A DNA stretch of 53,541 nt, from positions 1-53,541 of the forward strand of contig JAFSOQ010000094.1 of the NCBI GenBank assembly GCA_017446845.1, in the 5' to 3' direction. Under the pieces are notes generated by a model. That model saw nothing but the letters and a program-made list of their open reading frames with translations, searched no databases and was not told the DNA's origin. This document shows, one piece after another, positions 1 through 8,239 of the stretch. A program made the position numbers and the translations under genes. The DNA is from Selenomonadaceae bacterium (GTDB lineage Bacteria; Bacillota; Negativicutes; Selenomonadales; Selenomonadaceae). Within the stretch, counting starts at the first letter, position 1; each line of letters opens with the position of its first letter.

Positions 1-149
1 ATGACTTAGGAGCCGATTCTCTGGACATAGTCGAATTGATTATGGCGTTCGAGGAGGAATTCAATATCGAAATCCCCGGCGAGAAAGCCGAAAAAATCAA
101 GACTGTGGAAGATGTCGTTAAGTACATAGACGGAGAAACCAACGCTTGA
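1..149 (+). CDS. acpP: Acyl carrier protein, 3' part
   Basis: Partial gene cut by the window edge; the readable frame begins at base 3. ACP carries growing acyl chains on a phosphopantetheine arm during fatty-acid synthesis. The 48 visible residues contain the [12 protein letters not shown] motif, whose Ser is the prosthetic-group attachment site, then the acidic helix EEEFNIEIP and the usual C-terminal helix ending in YIDGETNA. The position of the DSL motif means roughly 30 N-terminal residues are missing. It is followed by a FabK-like gene on the same strand, so it probably belongs to a fatty-acid operon that continues to the left. Family assignment is secure. Confidence 0.95.
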   Translation, partial: DLGADSLDIVELIMAFEEEFNIEIPGEKAEKIKTVEDVVKYIDGETNA

Positions 150-157
150 CAAGCAAT

Positions 158-234
158 GAGGAATTTGGAATGAGGAATTAGGAATTAAAATTTCGTAACC
201 ATTCCTAATTCCCAATTCCTAATTCCTAATTGAT
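158..234. repeat. Heptamer array, GGAATTA type, two opposed arms
   Basis: Tandem 7-nt units (GGAATTA and variants) run rightwards for about 30 nt. After a short spacer, complementary units (TAATTCC) fill the second arm, so the whole can fold as a long hairpin. It sits between acpP and the FabK-like gene and ends in CTAATTGAT, the same right boundary as several other arrays in the window. Confidence 0.85.
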
Positions 235-251
235 TTTGGAGAGGATTATCC

Positions 252-1268
252 GTGAGACTACCGGAACTTAAAATAGGAAATAAAACAGCAAAAATCCCGA
301 TAGTGCAGGGCGGCATGGCGATACGTTTGTCGACGGCACGACTGGCGGCGGCGGTTGCCAACGAGGGCGGCATAGGTTTAATTGCAGCTTCGGGCATGGC
401 TCATGAAGAATTGCGCTATGAAATAAAATTGGCTCGCTCTTTGACTGACGGAATAATCGGGATAAATATAATGGTCGCAGCAAGCGATTTTTTTGGCATT
501 GTTCGCACGGCAATGGACGCGGGCATTGATTTAATTGTTGCGGGCGCGGGTTTTTCACGCGATATTTTCGGGCTGGGAAAGGAGTCCGGCACGCCGATAG
601 TCCCGATAGTTTCCTCTGTCAAGCTGGCAAAAATTTCACAGAAACTCGGAGCGACGGCGGTTGTCGTCGAAGGCAAGGAAGCAGGCGGACATCTCGGCAC
701 GGATATTTCAGTTCGCGAGCTTATTGAACCGATTCGCGCCGCAGTCGATATTCCCGTCATAGCGGCGGGCGGCGTCCTTACCGGCAAGGACATTGCCGAA
801 GTTTTAAAAATGGGAGCAAACGGCGTTCAAATGGGTTCACGATTTGCGGCAAGTCTTGAGGCAAACGGTGCACCGAGTTTAAAAGAATATTATCTCAAGT
901 CCCGGCCCGAAGACGTAGTTGTTATCAACAGTCCGGTCGGCTTGCCCGGTCGCGCAGTTCGGACGCCCTTTTCAAAACGCGTCATGGAAGGCAATGTTCC
1001 GCCCAAAACTTGTGATTCGTGCTTGAAGGTTTGCAAACATAATTTCTGCATCGTCCGAGCACTCACGCGAGCACAACAGGGCGATTTGGAAACGGGCTTG
1101 GTATTTACGGGCGAATACATGCCGCGAATCAAAGAAATTTTGCCCGTCAAGGAAATTATCCGTCAACTTGTCACGGAGGCGGAAAAATATTATCAGCCTT
1201 CGGAGGGGGAAATTTTTTATCGTTTTGAAAGTGACAAAACATCGGTCAACACCGGAAGCGTTAAATAA
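252..1268 (+). CDS. FabK/nitronate monooxygenase-family flavoprotein
   Basis: 338-residue TIM-barrel flavoenzyme of the NMO/FabK family, with IVQGGMAIRLS near the N-terminus, VVEGKEAGGHLG in the FMN-binding middle, and VIAAGGVLTGKDI and ANGVQMGSRF in the phosphate-binding strands. Start is GTG at 252 preceded by GGAGAGG. It differs from the FabK at 35.1-36.1 kb by a C-terminal cysteine cluster (CDSCLKVCKHNFC, about residues 256-268), seen in a subgroup of this family and possibly binding metal or Fe-S. Its place directly after acpP suggests an enoyl-ACP reductase-like role or another acyl-modifying role. The exact substrate cannot be read from sequence, so no symbol is given. Confidence 0.8.
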   Translation: MRLPELKIGNKTAKIPIVQGGMAIRLSTARLAAAVANEGGIGLIAASGMAHEELRYEIKLARSLTDGIIGINIMVAASDFFGIVRTAMDAGIDLIVAGAGFSRDIFGLGKESGTPIVPIVSSVKLAKISQKLGATAVVVEGKEAGGHLGTDISVRELIEPIRAAVDIPVIAAGGVLTGKDIAEVLKMGANGVQMGSRFAASLEANGAPSLKEYYLKSRPEDVVVINSPVGLPGRAVRTPFSKRVMEGNVPPKTCDSCLKVCKHNFCIVRALTRAQQGDLETGLVFTGEYMPRIKEILPVKEIIRQLVTEAEKYYQPSEGEIFYRFESDKTSVNTGSVK

Positions 1269-1273
1269 AAAGT

Positions 1274-1306
1274 GCCTCTCGAATTTGAGAGGCGATTATT
1301 TTTTTA
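1274..1306. terminator. Intrinsic terminator after FabK-like gene
   Basis: Stem GCCTCTC/GAGAGGC with a 6-nt loop, followed by a run of T. It lies between the rightward FabK-like gene and the leftward nnr, overlapping the last codons of nnr. Confidence 0.8.
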
Positions 1307-2860
1307 TGAATTTTGATAGCCGATGGCGCGAAGTTTTTTTATGGCGTCGGGCAAACAGTTCATGACGTCCGAGGCGATTAGACCTTCCGCCTTTTGTTCT
1401 GCCGCGAAATTTCCTGCAGTACCTTGGAGCCAAACGCCCGTCAATGGAGCAAAGGGAGTTTGTTTCATAAGTCCGGCAATCGCACCCGCCAAAACATCTC
1501 CGCAACCGCCCGTTGCCATTGCGCTGTTGCCGAGCGGCGAGATAAAAATTTCTCCGTTAGGATAGCCGATGATTGTCGTTTCGCATTTCGCCACGATTAT
1601 TGCACGATATTCCTGCGCGGCGCGACGAACTTCGGGGACAAGCGCTCGACGAAGTTTTTCGACGGAAATATTTAACAGCGCGGATAATTCTCCCAAATGC
1701 GGCGTGAGGATTGGAATTTGTTTGCAAGCTTTGAGTTCGTCCGCTTTGCCGTTAAACGGATAAATTGCGTCGGCGTCGAGGATTAACGGCTTGTCGACTT
1801 CCGTGACTATTTTTTTGACAAGTGCTTGAGTTTCGCGCTCGCGACCGAGTCCGGGTCCCAAAAGTATCGCGTCGACTTTTTCCGCCAAGTCCAAAAGTTT
1901 TTCCGAAGCTTTATCGCCGCCGATTATTCCCTGCTTAACTTCGTCGAGCGGAGCCGTCATGACTTCGGTCAATTTCATTTCGTAAATCGGATTGAGACTT
2001 TCGGGCGTCGCCAAAGTTACGAGCCCCGCGCCGACTTTCATTGCACTCATTGCCGCCAAAGATGCCGCACCCGTCATGCCGCGCGAACCTGCCACGATTA
2101 AAATTTTTCCGCAAGTTCCTTTGTGCGAATCTTTAGGACGAGCGGGCAGGAAAGTCAAAGCAAGTTCGTCGTCGACCAGAGTTTGATGAATTTCATCGCT
2201 CAAAAGTTCTGCGGGCAAGCCGATGTTGTCTACGATAATTTTTCCGACGTAAGACGCGCCGGGGCAAATGTAATGACCGACTTTGGGCAAGCCGAGCGCA
2301 ACTGTGCAATCCGCTTGTATGGCAGTTTCACCGACCGCGCCCGTATCCGCGTCGACGCCCGACGGAACATCGATTGACACGGTAATTTTTTTTGCGGCGT
2401 TGACCAGACGAATCAACCGCAAGGCTCCGGGGCGAAGTTGTCCGCTGAAACCCGTACCCAAAATCCCGTCGACAACCGCGTCGGAAAATCTCAACGTGAC
2501 TTGCAGACGTTCCCAAGCTCTGTCGCTTTCGAGCTGTTGAAGTTCGACGCCCATGCCGCGCAGAATTCTCATCTGAACGTTAAGAGAATCGGTGCGGTGA
2601 TCTTTATCGCCGAGCAAAAAAATTTTCACGCGAGCGCCTGCATTCGACAGATAACGCGCCGCCGCCAAGGCATCTCCGCCGTTGTTGCCGCTGCCCGCCA
2701 ATATGCAAATACTTTTTTTGCCGACGCCGCCCAAAAGATTTTTGACTGCCTCAAAGACGCGATGACCTGCGCTTTCCATCAAAGACAATTCGGGCAAACC
2801 GTATTCTTCGATTGCGCTTTTGTCTATCTCGTGCATTTGTTTCGCCAATGCTACCTTCAT
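1304..2860 (-). CDS. nnr: Bifunctional NAD(P)H-hydrate repair enzyme
   Basis: Fusion of an N-terminal YjeF epimerase (AIBP fold) and a C-terminal ADP-dependent (S)-NAD(P)H-hydrate dehydratase of the ribokinase fold. Together they repair hydrated NADH and NADPH. Seen: ESAGHRVFEAV and GSGNNGGDALAAARYL in the first domain; GTCGKILIVAGSRGMTGAA, ILTPHLGEL and the dehydratase motif TGGCGDVLAGAI in the second. About 518 residues, the normal fusion length. The ATG at 2860 was chosen because GGAGG lies just upstream and the protein begins MKVALAKQMHEID; a longer frame from 2890 would overlap the promoter. Single-gene transcription unit. Confidence 0.95.
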   Translation of the reverse strand: MKVALAKQMHEIDKSAIEEYGLPELSLMESAGHRVFEAVKNLLGGVGKKSICILAGSGNNGGDALAAARYLSNAGARVKIFLLGDKDHRTDSLNVQMRILRGMGVELQQLESDRAWERLQVTLRFSDAVVDGILGTGFSGQLRPGALRLIRLVNAAKKITVSIDVPSGVDADTGAVGETAIQADCTVALGLPKVGHYICPGASYVGKIIVDNIGLPAELLSDEIHQTLVDDELALTFLPARPKDSHKGTCGKILIVAGSRGMTGAASLAAMSAMKVGAGLVTLATPESLNPIYEMKLTEVMTAPLDEVKQGIIGGDKASEKLLDLAEKVDAILLGPGLGRERETQALVKKIVTEVDKPLILDADAIYPFNGKADELKACKQIPILTPHLGELSALLNISVEKLRRALVPEVRRAAQEYRAIIVAKCETTIIGYPNGEIFISPLGNSAMATGGCGDVLAGAIAGLMKQTPFAPLTGVWLQGTAGNFAAEQKAEGLIASDVMNCLPDAIKKLRAIGYQNS

Positions 2861-2888
2861 AAAAAATCCTCCAAAAAATTTTTCCTGC

Positions 2889-2917
2889 ATTATAGCAGAG
2901 CTTGTTGAGTTTTACAA
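2889..2917 (-). promoter_or_regulatory. sigma70-type promoter of nnr
   Basis: Leftward -35 TTGTAA (2912-2917) and -10 TATAAT (2889-2894) with a 17-nt spacer, about 30 nt before the nnr start. Confidence 0.75.
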
Positions 2918-2930
2918 AAAAATTACGGCA

Positions 2931-2957
2931 ACAAAAAACTCCCGCTTTTCCTGCGGG
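2931..2957. terminator. Hairpin terminator, leftward
   Basis: Stem CCCGC/GCGGG (2941-2957), followed on the minus strand by AG and then six T. It would end leftward transcripts from the decayed lipoprotein gene before the nnr promoter. Confidence 0.6.
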
Positions 2958-3061
2958 AATTTTCTTTGCAAAAAATTAAGATTCAAATTACGTCGAAGAT
3001 TTTCAGTCGTCACGCGTTAAACGTCCTTGCTGAAAGAACAACGAAAATTTAATTCGAGTTC

Positions 3062-3165
3062 AAATAACTTATCGTATAAGGTCATGGCGTTGGAGTAATT
3101 TGAACCTCTCTATAGAGGCGGGATTATGCAACCCTTATTCTTTGGGAATGTGTAATGTGGAATGA
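3062..3165. mobile_element. Possible IS200/IS605-type end relic, copy 1
   Basis: Read on the minus strand, a small hairpin (AGAGG/CCTCT arms around 3105-3118) is followed at once by TTCAAAT, resembling the hairpin-plus-TTCAA right ends of IS200/IS605 elements. A second locus at 33.8 kb has the same order: hairpin, TTCAA, CTTATTCT block, heptamer array and a shared segment. No transposase remains. The element family is inferred only. Confidence 0.3.
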
Positions 3166-3171
3166 AAAAAC

Positions 3172-3279
3172 TTCTAACTCCTAAACAGGATTTAGGATTT
3201 GGGAGTTAGGATTTAGGATTTTGTCCCCCTAACTCCTAACTCCTAAATCCTAACTCCTAACTGCTAAATCCTAATTGAT
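3172..3279. repeat. Heptamer array, GGATTTA/GGAGTTA type
   Basis: Left arm of GGATTTA/GGAGTTA units, central TTTGTCCCC spacer, right arm of TAACTCC/TAAATCC units, ending CTAATTGAT. The arms can pair. Located at the broken 3' end of the BMP-type pseudogene. Confidence 0.85.
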
Positions 3280-3282
3280 CAA

Positions 3283-3333
3283 GCGGCAATTCATCCCGCC
3301 GGGTATTCTTGCCGTTTTTGGATAAATCCCACC
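3283..3333. repeat. Segment shared with 34021-34064
   Basis: About 45-50 bp adjoining the heptamer array resemble a segment in the same position beside the array at 33.9 kb: both have GC(G/A)GC(A/G)ATTCAT, then ATTCT(T/C)GCCG, then TTTTGGATAAA and CACC. It may be part of one larger repeat unit. Confidence 0.5.
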
Positions 3334-3993
3334 GACAAATAATCGACGCCAAATAATGTTCGGAATAACCTTCCGGATGAGCATTGCAGGCAATGAAATC
3401 TTAGCTGTCGCGTCCACGTCTTGATGATAAGTCAAAACGTCCGCGCCGTATTTTTCAATCAACTTTTTAGCGTGTTCGGTTTCGACGTCTTCAACTTGCC
3501 AATCACCCGTCCGACAAGAAGCCTTGGGATTGACGCGCTCAACGCCGAGAGTAAAAGCATTTATCCCGCGACAAACTTCCGAATTCGATGACGTTCGAAT
3601 ACCCGAAAGATAACGCTCTTAATACATTCCGGCAAAACATGTTCCAAAGTGTTCACGAACGATATATGCGGATATTTATCGAGAAGCGAGCGAACTTCGG
3701 AGGCGTAATTAAAGCTGACAAGGAAAATCGCGCCCGCTCCTTCGGCAGCCAAATTGCCCGCTAAAATCCTTAACGTGGTCACGAACCAAAAAAGCCGCCT
3801 TTATCCCGTTGTAGTGAGACGCATTCCGACCCGCCTCGTTGATGTCGCCGAGAATTATAAATCCGATTTTATCTTGACGTTTATCCGGTTCGGTATCGAA
3901 AGCAAAAATCAGCAGATAAACTATCGCAACTGTAATAAGCCCGCCCAAGCCCAACAAAATTTTAAGTCAGTTCTTCTCAGATGGAACATTCAT
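3288..3993 (-). pseudogene. Decayed BMP-family substrate-binding lipoprotein
   Basis: Fragments of a basic-membrane-protein (Med/TmpC-like) ABC-transporter binding protein, usually a nucleoside or purine receptor, occur in order but in different frames. They are an N-terminal membrane segment and KIGFIILGDINEAG (from about 3960), then FNYASEVRSLLDKYPHISFVN, then CRGINAFTLGVERVNPKA, IEKYGADVLTYHQD and HPEGYSEHYLASI. An early TGA follows the likely start (ATG at 3993, SD GAGGGG), with at least two frameshifts, and the 3' end is lost at the repeat array. No permease or ATPase genes accompany it. The gene is dead; family recognition is from motifs by eye. Confidence 0.75.
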
Positions 3994-4119
3994 CACATTA
4001 TGCCCCTCACATTTTGAATATTTATTCAGTCAAATCTACAGCATGATAATATGTTGTCAAGCAAGAATACGAATTACTTTTTGAATATTTTAATCACTTT
4101 TATAAAACGACAATTCTTA

Positions 4120-4147
4120 TTTATATTTTTGTCGTGTGTGTTATAAT
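4120..4147 (+). promoter_or_regulatory. Extended -10 promoter of the hybrid kinase
   Basis: TGTTATAAT is an extended -10 (hexamer 4142-4147) with only a weak -35. It points at the kinase gene; the heptamer array lies in the transcribed leader. Confidence 0.55.
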
Positions 4148-4160
4148 CATGCTAATCGTA

Positions 4161-4254
4161 GAAGTAGGATTTAGGATTTGGGATTTGGGATTTAGGGACA
4201 AAACCCTTAACTCCTAACTGCTAACTCCTAATTTAGGATTTAGGAGCTGGGATT
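4161..4254. repeat. Heptamer array forming a gene leader
   Basis: GGATTTA/GGATTTG units, then GGGACAAAACCC, then TAACTCC units, then a further TTTAGGATTTAGGAG stretch that abuts the kinase start. The last unit provides the AGGAG Shine-Dalgarno (4242-4246), 8 nt before the ATG. Confidence 0.85.
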
Positions 4255-7200
4255 ATGAATCAAGCTGCAAAAGCAAGGACTGCGATGAGCGAAATGCAAA
4301 AACGCTTTACCATAAAAAAAGTTTTGGTTTACGCGCTTGTGATAGCATTTTTCGTCGGCGTCGTCCTGGCGTATTACAACATGCTTTACAATCAAACGCG
4401 CGAAAGCATTATCAAAAACGGACAGGCAGCCGCAATCCAGTCAAAAAATTATCTCAGCGAATATCTTTCCACAAGCATTGACGCAATCAAGTTGTCGGCA
4501 TATACAATAGACGGAATGCTTAACAATAAAAAGACAAACAAAGAAATTCTTGATTATTTAATAGGACAATCTACGGCTGTCACCAGCACCGTTTTTGAAA
4601 ACACGACCGGACTTTACGGTTACATAAATGGCGAGTACCTCGACGGCGCGGGTTGGGTTCCCGACGCGGACTATGTACCGACTCAACGCCCTTGGTATAT
4701 AAAGACAATGGCAAATAATGGAAACATAACGCTTATTGACCCGTACCTTGACGCCCAGACAGAAAAAATTGCCATGACCATTGCCAAAAGACTTGTCGAC
4801 GGCAAAAGTATTGTGGCTATGGACATCGTTCTTGACAAAGTGCAAAACATTACGGAGGAATCAGTTAAATCGGGCAAATCCGACTATGAATTCATATTGG
4901 ACAGCCGAAATATGGTCGTTGCCCATTCGATGAAAAGCGAGATTGGAAAGAATTACAGCGACGAGAAGAACAGCATTTGGAGTGTCATTTTAGCGAACGC
5001 AGAAAACGCGGAGGAAGATTTTTTTGAGTTTAATTATGAGGGCGCGCACTATGTCGTTTACTGCGAAAAAATTGAACATGATTGGCGTTGCCTGACCGTT
5101 AAAGACGCAACGAAAACATTTACGCCTTTGAAAATTCTTTTGGCAATCACGATAGCGGTCGTAATTATAATCGTGCTTATTCTCTCGTATATCCTTAACC
5201 AGTCAAATCAGCGATACACCATGGCAAAAGAATTGAATGAACAGCTTTCATCGCTCTCGAATATTTATTTATCCGTATATGACATAGACCTTATCGAAAA
5301 CACTTTCAAGGAAATACAGTCAAAACATTCTATACCCGTTAAGCTGTCGGCGGAAGATAAAAAAACTGCAAGCACCATGATAGAATCGACCATGCGGCAA
5401 AGGGTAAACAAAATATCTCTGGAAGATATGCTCCGATTCATAAATCTCAACACTTTGAACGAACGCCTGAAAGATTCCGACACCGTGGCGATTGAATATC
5501 AAAACATAGAGCAGAAGTGGCGCAGGGTTCGCTTTATCGCCTCGCAACGCTTAAAAAATGGTATCGTCTCCAATGTGCTTTGGCTTATCGAAGACATTGA
5601 CAAAGAGAAAAAGGAACGCGACGCGCTCATTAATCTTTCCGAACGCGCTTTTGCCGCAAGTGAGGCAAAATCTTCTTTCCTGTCGAATATGTCCCACGAA
5701 ATACGCACGCCCATCAATGCGATTTTGGGCATGAACGAAATTATTTTGAGAGAATCTGACGACGCGGAAATTATCTCTTATGCGGAAAGTATCAAGACTG
5801 CGGGCAGCACGCTTTTGGGGATAATCAATGACATTCTGGACTTTTCAAAGATTGAGGCGGGCAAGATAGAAATTATCCCCGTGGACTACGACCTTTCCTC
5901 GCTCATTAACGATTTGGTAAATATGATTCAAACCAAAGCCGACGACAAGGGGCTTGCATTAGCTTTGGAGTTTGATAAAAATTTGCCGAAAATGCTAAAC
6001 GGTGATGAAGTCCGAATCAAGCAAGTTATTACCAACATTCTGACCAATTCGGTAAAGTACACGGAGAAGGGCATTGTAACTTTTTCCATAAAGTTTAAGC
6101 GCGTTGAGGAAGAGCCGGACAGCGTAATCCTTCTGGTTACAGTCAAAGATACGGGTATCGGAATCAAGTCGGAGGATATGAAAAAGTTGTTCGCGGAATT
6201 TGAACGCATTGATGAGGAACGCAACCGCAATGTCGAGGGCACCGGTCTCGGTATGGCAATTACAAAAAACTTGCTGTACTTGATGAAAAGCAATCTTAAA
6301 GTGGAAAGCATTTACGGCTTGGGAACGAAATTTTCTTTTGAGTTAAAGCAAAAGGTAATCAAGTGGGAGCCGCTGGGCGATTATGAAGCATCTTACAAAG
6401 CCGGCTTGAAAGAAAAGAAAAAATATAAGGAAAAATTCACCGCTCCAAAAGCTCACGTTCTCATAGTCGATGATAATCCGATGAATCTTATGGTTTTCAA
6501 AAATCTCCTGAAGCAAACGAAAATAAAAATTGATACGGCGATTAGCGGCGACGAGGGACTTACTTTAACTCAAGACAATACGTATGACCTCATATTTTTA
6601 GATCATATGATGCCCGATAAGGACGGCATCGAAACCCTGCAAGAATTGAAAACGCAGAAGGAAAATCCCAATTACCGCACGATTGTTGTCTGCCTGACGG
6701 CAAATGCTATCTCCGGCGCAAGGGAACAATATATTGCGGCAGGATTTGATAATTATCTGACCAAGCCGATTAATCCCGATAAGCTTGAAGAAATGTTACT
6801 GGAATATTTGCCGAAGGAAAAAATAAACGGTGCGGAAGCGGCAATTCAAAATGAACCGCCTCAAGCAAGTTATGAGCACATGAATATTGCTAAGGGCTTA
6901 GAATACAGTACGGGCGAAGATATGTTTAGGAGTGTCATGGAAATATTCTGCAGCCTCCATGACGGGAATAAAGAGAAAATCAAAAAAGCTTTTGAGAGCG
7001 GAAATTGGAAGAATTATACCATTTTTGTTCATGCCTTGAAGTCAACGTCGCTTTCTATCGGCGGCGAAAAATGTTCCGAGCTTGCAAAAAAACTTGAAAG
7101 GGCAGGTAATGTTCTCAAAGATAATAATTCTTCCGAATCGGACAAACACGAAGCGGAAGAATATATAAAATCTCATCATGCCGAAGCAATGGAACTTTAT

Positions 7201-7272
7201 GATAAACTCGTCGAAGAAGGCAAACGCTATTTGGGAGTTAAGGAAGACAAAACCCTAACTTCTAACTCCTGA
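4255..7272 (+). CDS. Hybrid sensor histidine kinase (Cache-HisKA-HATPase-REC-HPt)
   Basis: 1005-residue membrane kinase. A membrane segment (about 20-42) precedes an extracytoplasmic double-Cache-like sensor (about 45-285, with WYIKTM and DPYLDAQTEKIAMTIAK) and a second membrane segment (about 292-315). Then come a PAS-like linker, HisKA with SHEIRTPINA (His481), HATPase with the DTGIGI and GTGLGMAI boxes, a receiver with phospho-acceptor Asp783 in FLDHMMPDKDG, and a C-terminal HPt with His926 in HALKSTSLSIGG. This makes a complete four-step phosphorelay in one chain. No response regulator with an output domain lies next to it, so its target is unknown. The Shine-Dalgarno comes from the heptamer array, and the last residues (KTLTSNS) from another degenerate array. 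Confidence 0.9.
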   Translation: MNQAAKARTAMSEMQKRFTIKKVLVYALVIAFFVGVVLAYYNMLYNQTRESIIKNGQAAAIQSKNYLSEYLSTSIDAIKLSAYTIDGMLNNKKTNKEILDYLIGQSTAVTSTVFENTTGLYGYINGEYLDGAGWVPDADYVPTQRPWYIKTMANNGNITLIDPYLDAQTEKIAMTIAKRLVDGKSIVAMDIVLDKVQNITEESVKSGKSDYEFILDSRNMVVAHSMKSEIGKNYSDEKNSIWSVILANAENAEEDFFEFNYEGAHYVVYCEKIEHDWRCLTVKDATKTFTPLKILLAITIAVVIIIVLILSYILNQSNQRYTMAKELNEQLSSLSNIYLSVYDIDLIENTFKEIQSKHSIPVKLSAEDKKTASTMIESTMRQRVNKISLEDMLRFINLNTLNERLKDSDTVAIEYQNIEQKWRRVRFIASQRLKNGIVSNVLWLIEDIDKEKKERDALINLSERAFAASEAKSSFLSNMSHEIRTPINAILGMNEIILRESDDAEIISYAESIKTAGSTLLGIINDILDFSKIEAGKIEIIPVDYDLSSLINDLVNMIQTKADDKGLALALEFDKNLPKMLNGDEVRIKQVITNILTNSVKYTEKGIVTFSIKFKRVEEEPDSVILLVTVKDTGIGIKSEDMKKLFAEFERIDEERNRNVEGTGLGMAITKNLLYLMKSNLKVESIYGLGTKFSFELKQKVIKWEPLGDYEASYKAGLKEKKKYKEKFTAPKAHVLIVDDNPMNLMVFKNLLKQTKIKIDTAISGDEGLTLTQDNTYDLIFLDHMMPDKDGIETLQELKTQKENPNYRTIVVCLTANAISGAREQYIAAGFDNYLTKPINPDKLEEMLLEYLPKEKINGAEAAIQNEPPQASYEHMNIAKGLEYSTGEDMFRSVMEIFCSLHDGNKEKIKKAFESGNWKNYTIFVHALKSTSLSIGGEKCSELAKKLERAGNVLKDNNSSESDKHEAEEYIKSHHAEAMELYDKLVEEGKRYLGVKEDKTLTSNS

Positions 7273-7277
7273 TTGAT
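7229..7277. repeat. Degenerate heptamer array inside the kinase 3' end
   Basis: A TTGGGAGTTAAGG left arm and a CCCTAACTTCTAACTCC right arm around GACAAAA match the GGAGTTA-type arrays, ending in TGATTGAT. The array is translated as the final residues of the kinase. Confidence 0.55.
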
Positions 7278-7402
7278 AGAAAGGATATTTCTGAAATTGA
7301 TAGAAAAATTATCTCAATGTATGCTCGCGGTCTGAGCACAAGCCGAATTTCTGACAATTTCGTCAGCGGTGTTACCGATAAATTAAAATCAATTAGCATT
7401 TG
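7275..7402 (+). pseudogene. IS256-family (mutator) transposase scrap
   Basis: One open frame after the kinase stop reads DRKIISMYARGLSTSRISD and then VSGVTDKL, the N-terminal DNA-binding region typical of IS256/mutator transposases. The segment usually between ISD and the VS...DKL block is deleted and nothing downstream remains. Recognised by eye; no terminal repeats seen. Confidence 0.6.
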
Positions 7403-7431
7403 CCTTTTAATTTTATTATATAAGGAGAGCA

Positions 7432-8226
7432 ATGATGGAAATTTTAGTATGCATTAAGCAAGTTCCCGGCTCCAACAAAGTGGAAGTTGATCCCGTAACC
7501 GGAGTTCTGAAACGTACCGGCGCAGATGCAAAAATGAATCCTTACGACCTCTTTGCATTGGAGACGGGACTCAGGCTCCGCGAAAATTACGGCGGAAATC
7601 TCAGCGTCTTAACTATGGGACCGCCTCAAGCTGCGGCTGTGCTTTACGAAGCTTTTGCTATGGGTGCGGATAAGGGCGGACTTATTACCGACAGAAAATT
7701 TGGCGGCTCGGACGTTCTCGCCACAAGTTACACCCTTTCACAAGGCATTCGCAGTTTCGGCAAGTTCGACATCATAATCTGCGGACTTCAAACCACTGAC
7801 GGTGATACTGCTCAAGTTGGTCCGGAAGTTTCGGAAATGCTCGGCATTCCCTGCGTATGCAATGTTCGCGCTATCGACAAGGTGGAAGTCGGTCACATAA
7901 TTGTTGATATGGAAATGAGCGAAGACATCGAGAAATTGAAAGTTCCTTTTCCATGCCTTATCACGGTTCAAAAAGATATTTACGAACCGCGCTTGCCCTC
8001 TTATAAAAAGCAAAAGGCGACGGCGAACAGAGAAATCAGTCGCTATTCGTTAAACGACATGGAAGATAAAGACGCGAAGCATTACGGTCTTGACGGCTCG
8101 CCGACCAATGTTCAAAGAATTTTCCCGCCGACTTCCGACAAAGTTCAAGAGACGTGGACGGGTTTCGGCGAAGATTTGTCCGAGCGTATTTATGGCGCGT
8201 TAAAGAAAATGAAGTTTACTGCGTGA
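7432..8226 (+). CDS. lctB: Electron transfer flavoprotein beta subunit (lactate dehydrogenase complex)
   Basis: 264-residue EtfB: starts MEILVCIKQVPGSNKVEVD, with the AMN-type core MNPYDLFALETGLRLRE, CGLQTTDGDTAQVGPE, and VDMEMSEDIEKLKVPFPCL before the partner-contact segment. In electron-bifurcating Etfs this subunit binds NAD(H) and the bifurcating FAD. Start is ATG 7432 (or 7435), SD AAGGAGAG. It is 13 bp from lctC; with the FAD oxidase and lactate racemase homologue that follow, the order matches the Acetobacterium woodii lct operon, in which lactate oxidation by NAD+ is driven by reduced ferredoxin. The lct name rests on this context; etfB is the generic name. Confidence 0.9.
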   Translation: MMEILVCIKQVPGSNKVEVDPVTGVLKRTGADAKMNPYDLFALETGLRLRENYGGNLSVLTMGPPQAAAVLYEAFAMGADKGGLITDRKFGGSDVLATSYTLSQGIRSFGKFDIIICGLQTTDGDTAQVGPEVSEMLGIPCVCNVRAIDKVEVGHIIVDMEMSEDIEKLKVPFPCLITVQKDIYEPRLPSYKKQKATANREISRYSLNDMEDKDAKHYGLDGSPTNVQRIFPPTSDKVQETWTGFGEDLSERIYGALKKMKFTA

Positions 8227-8239
8227 CGGGAGGACGGTC

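Noticed and set aside
3062..3125. tRNA-like GGTTCAAAT with CCA nearby on the minus strand
   Set aside because: No D-arm, anticodon arm or matching acceptor stem can be drawn; the stretch is better explained by a hairpin of an element end.
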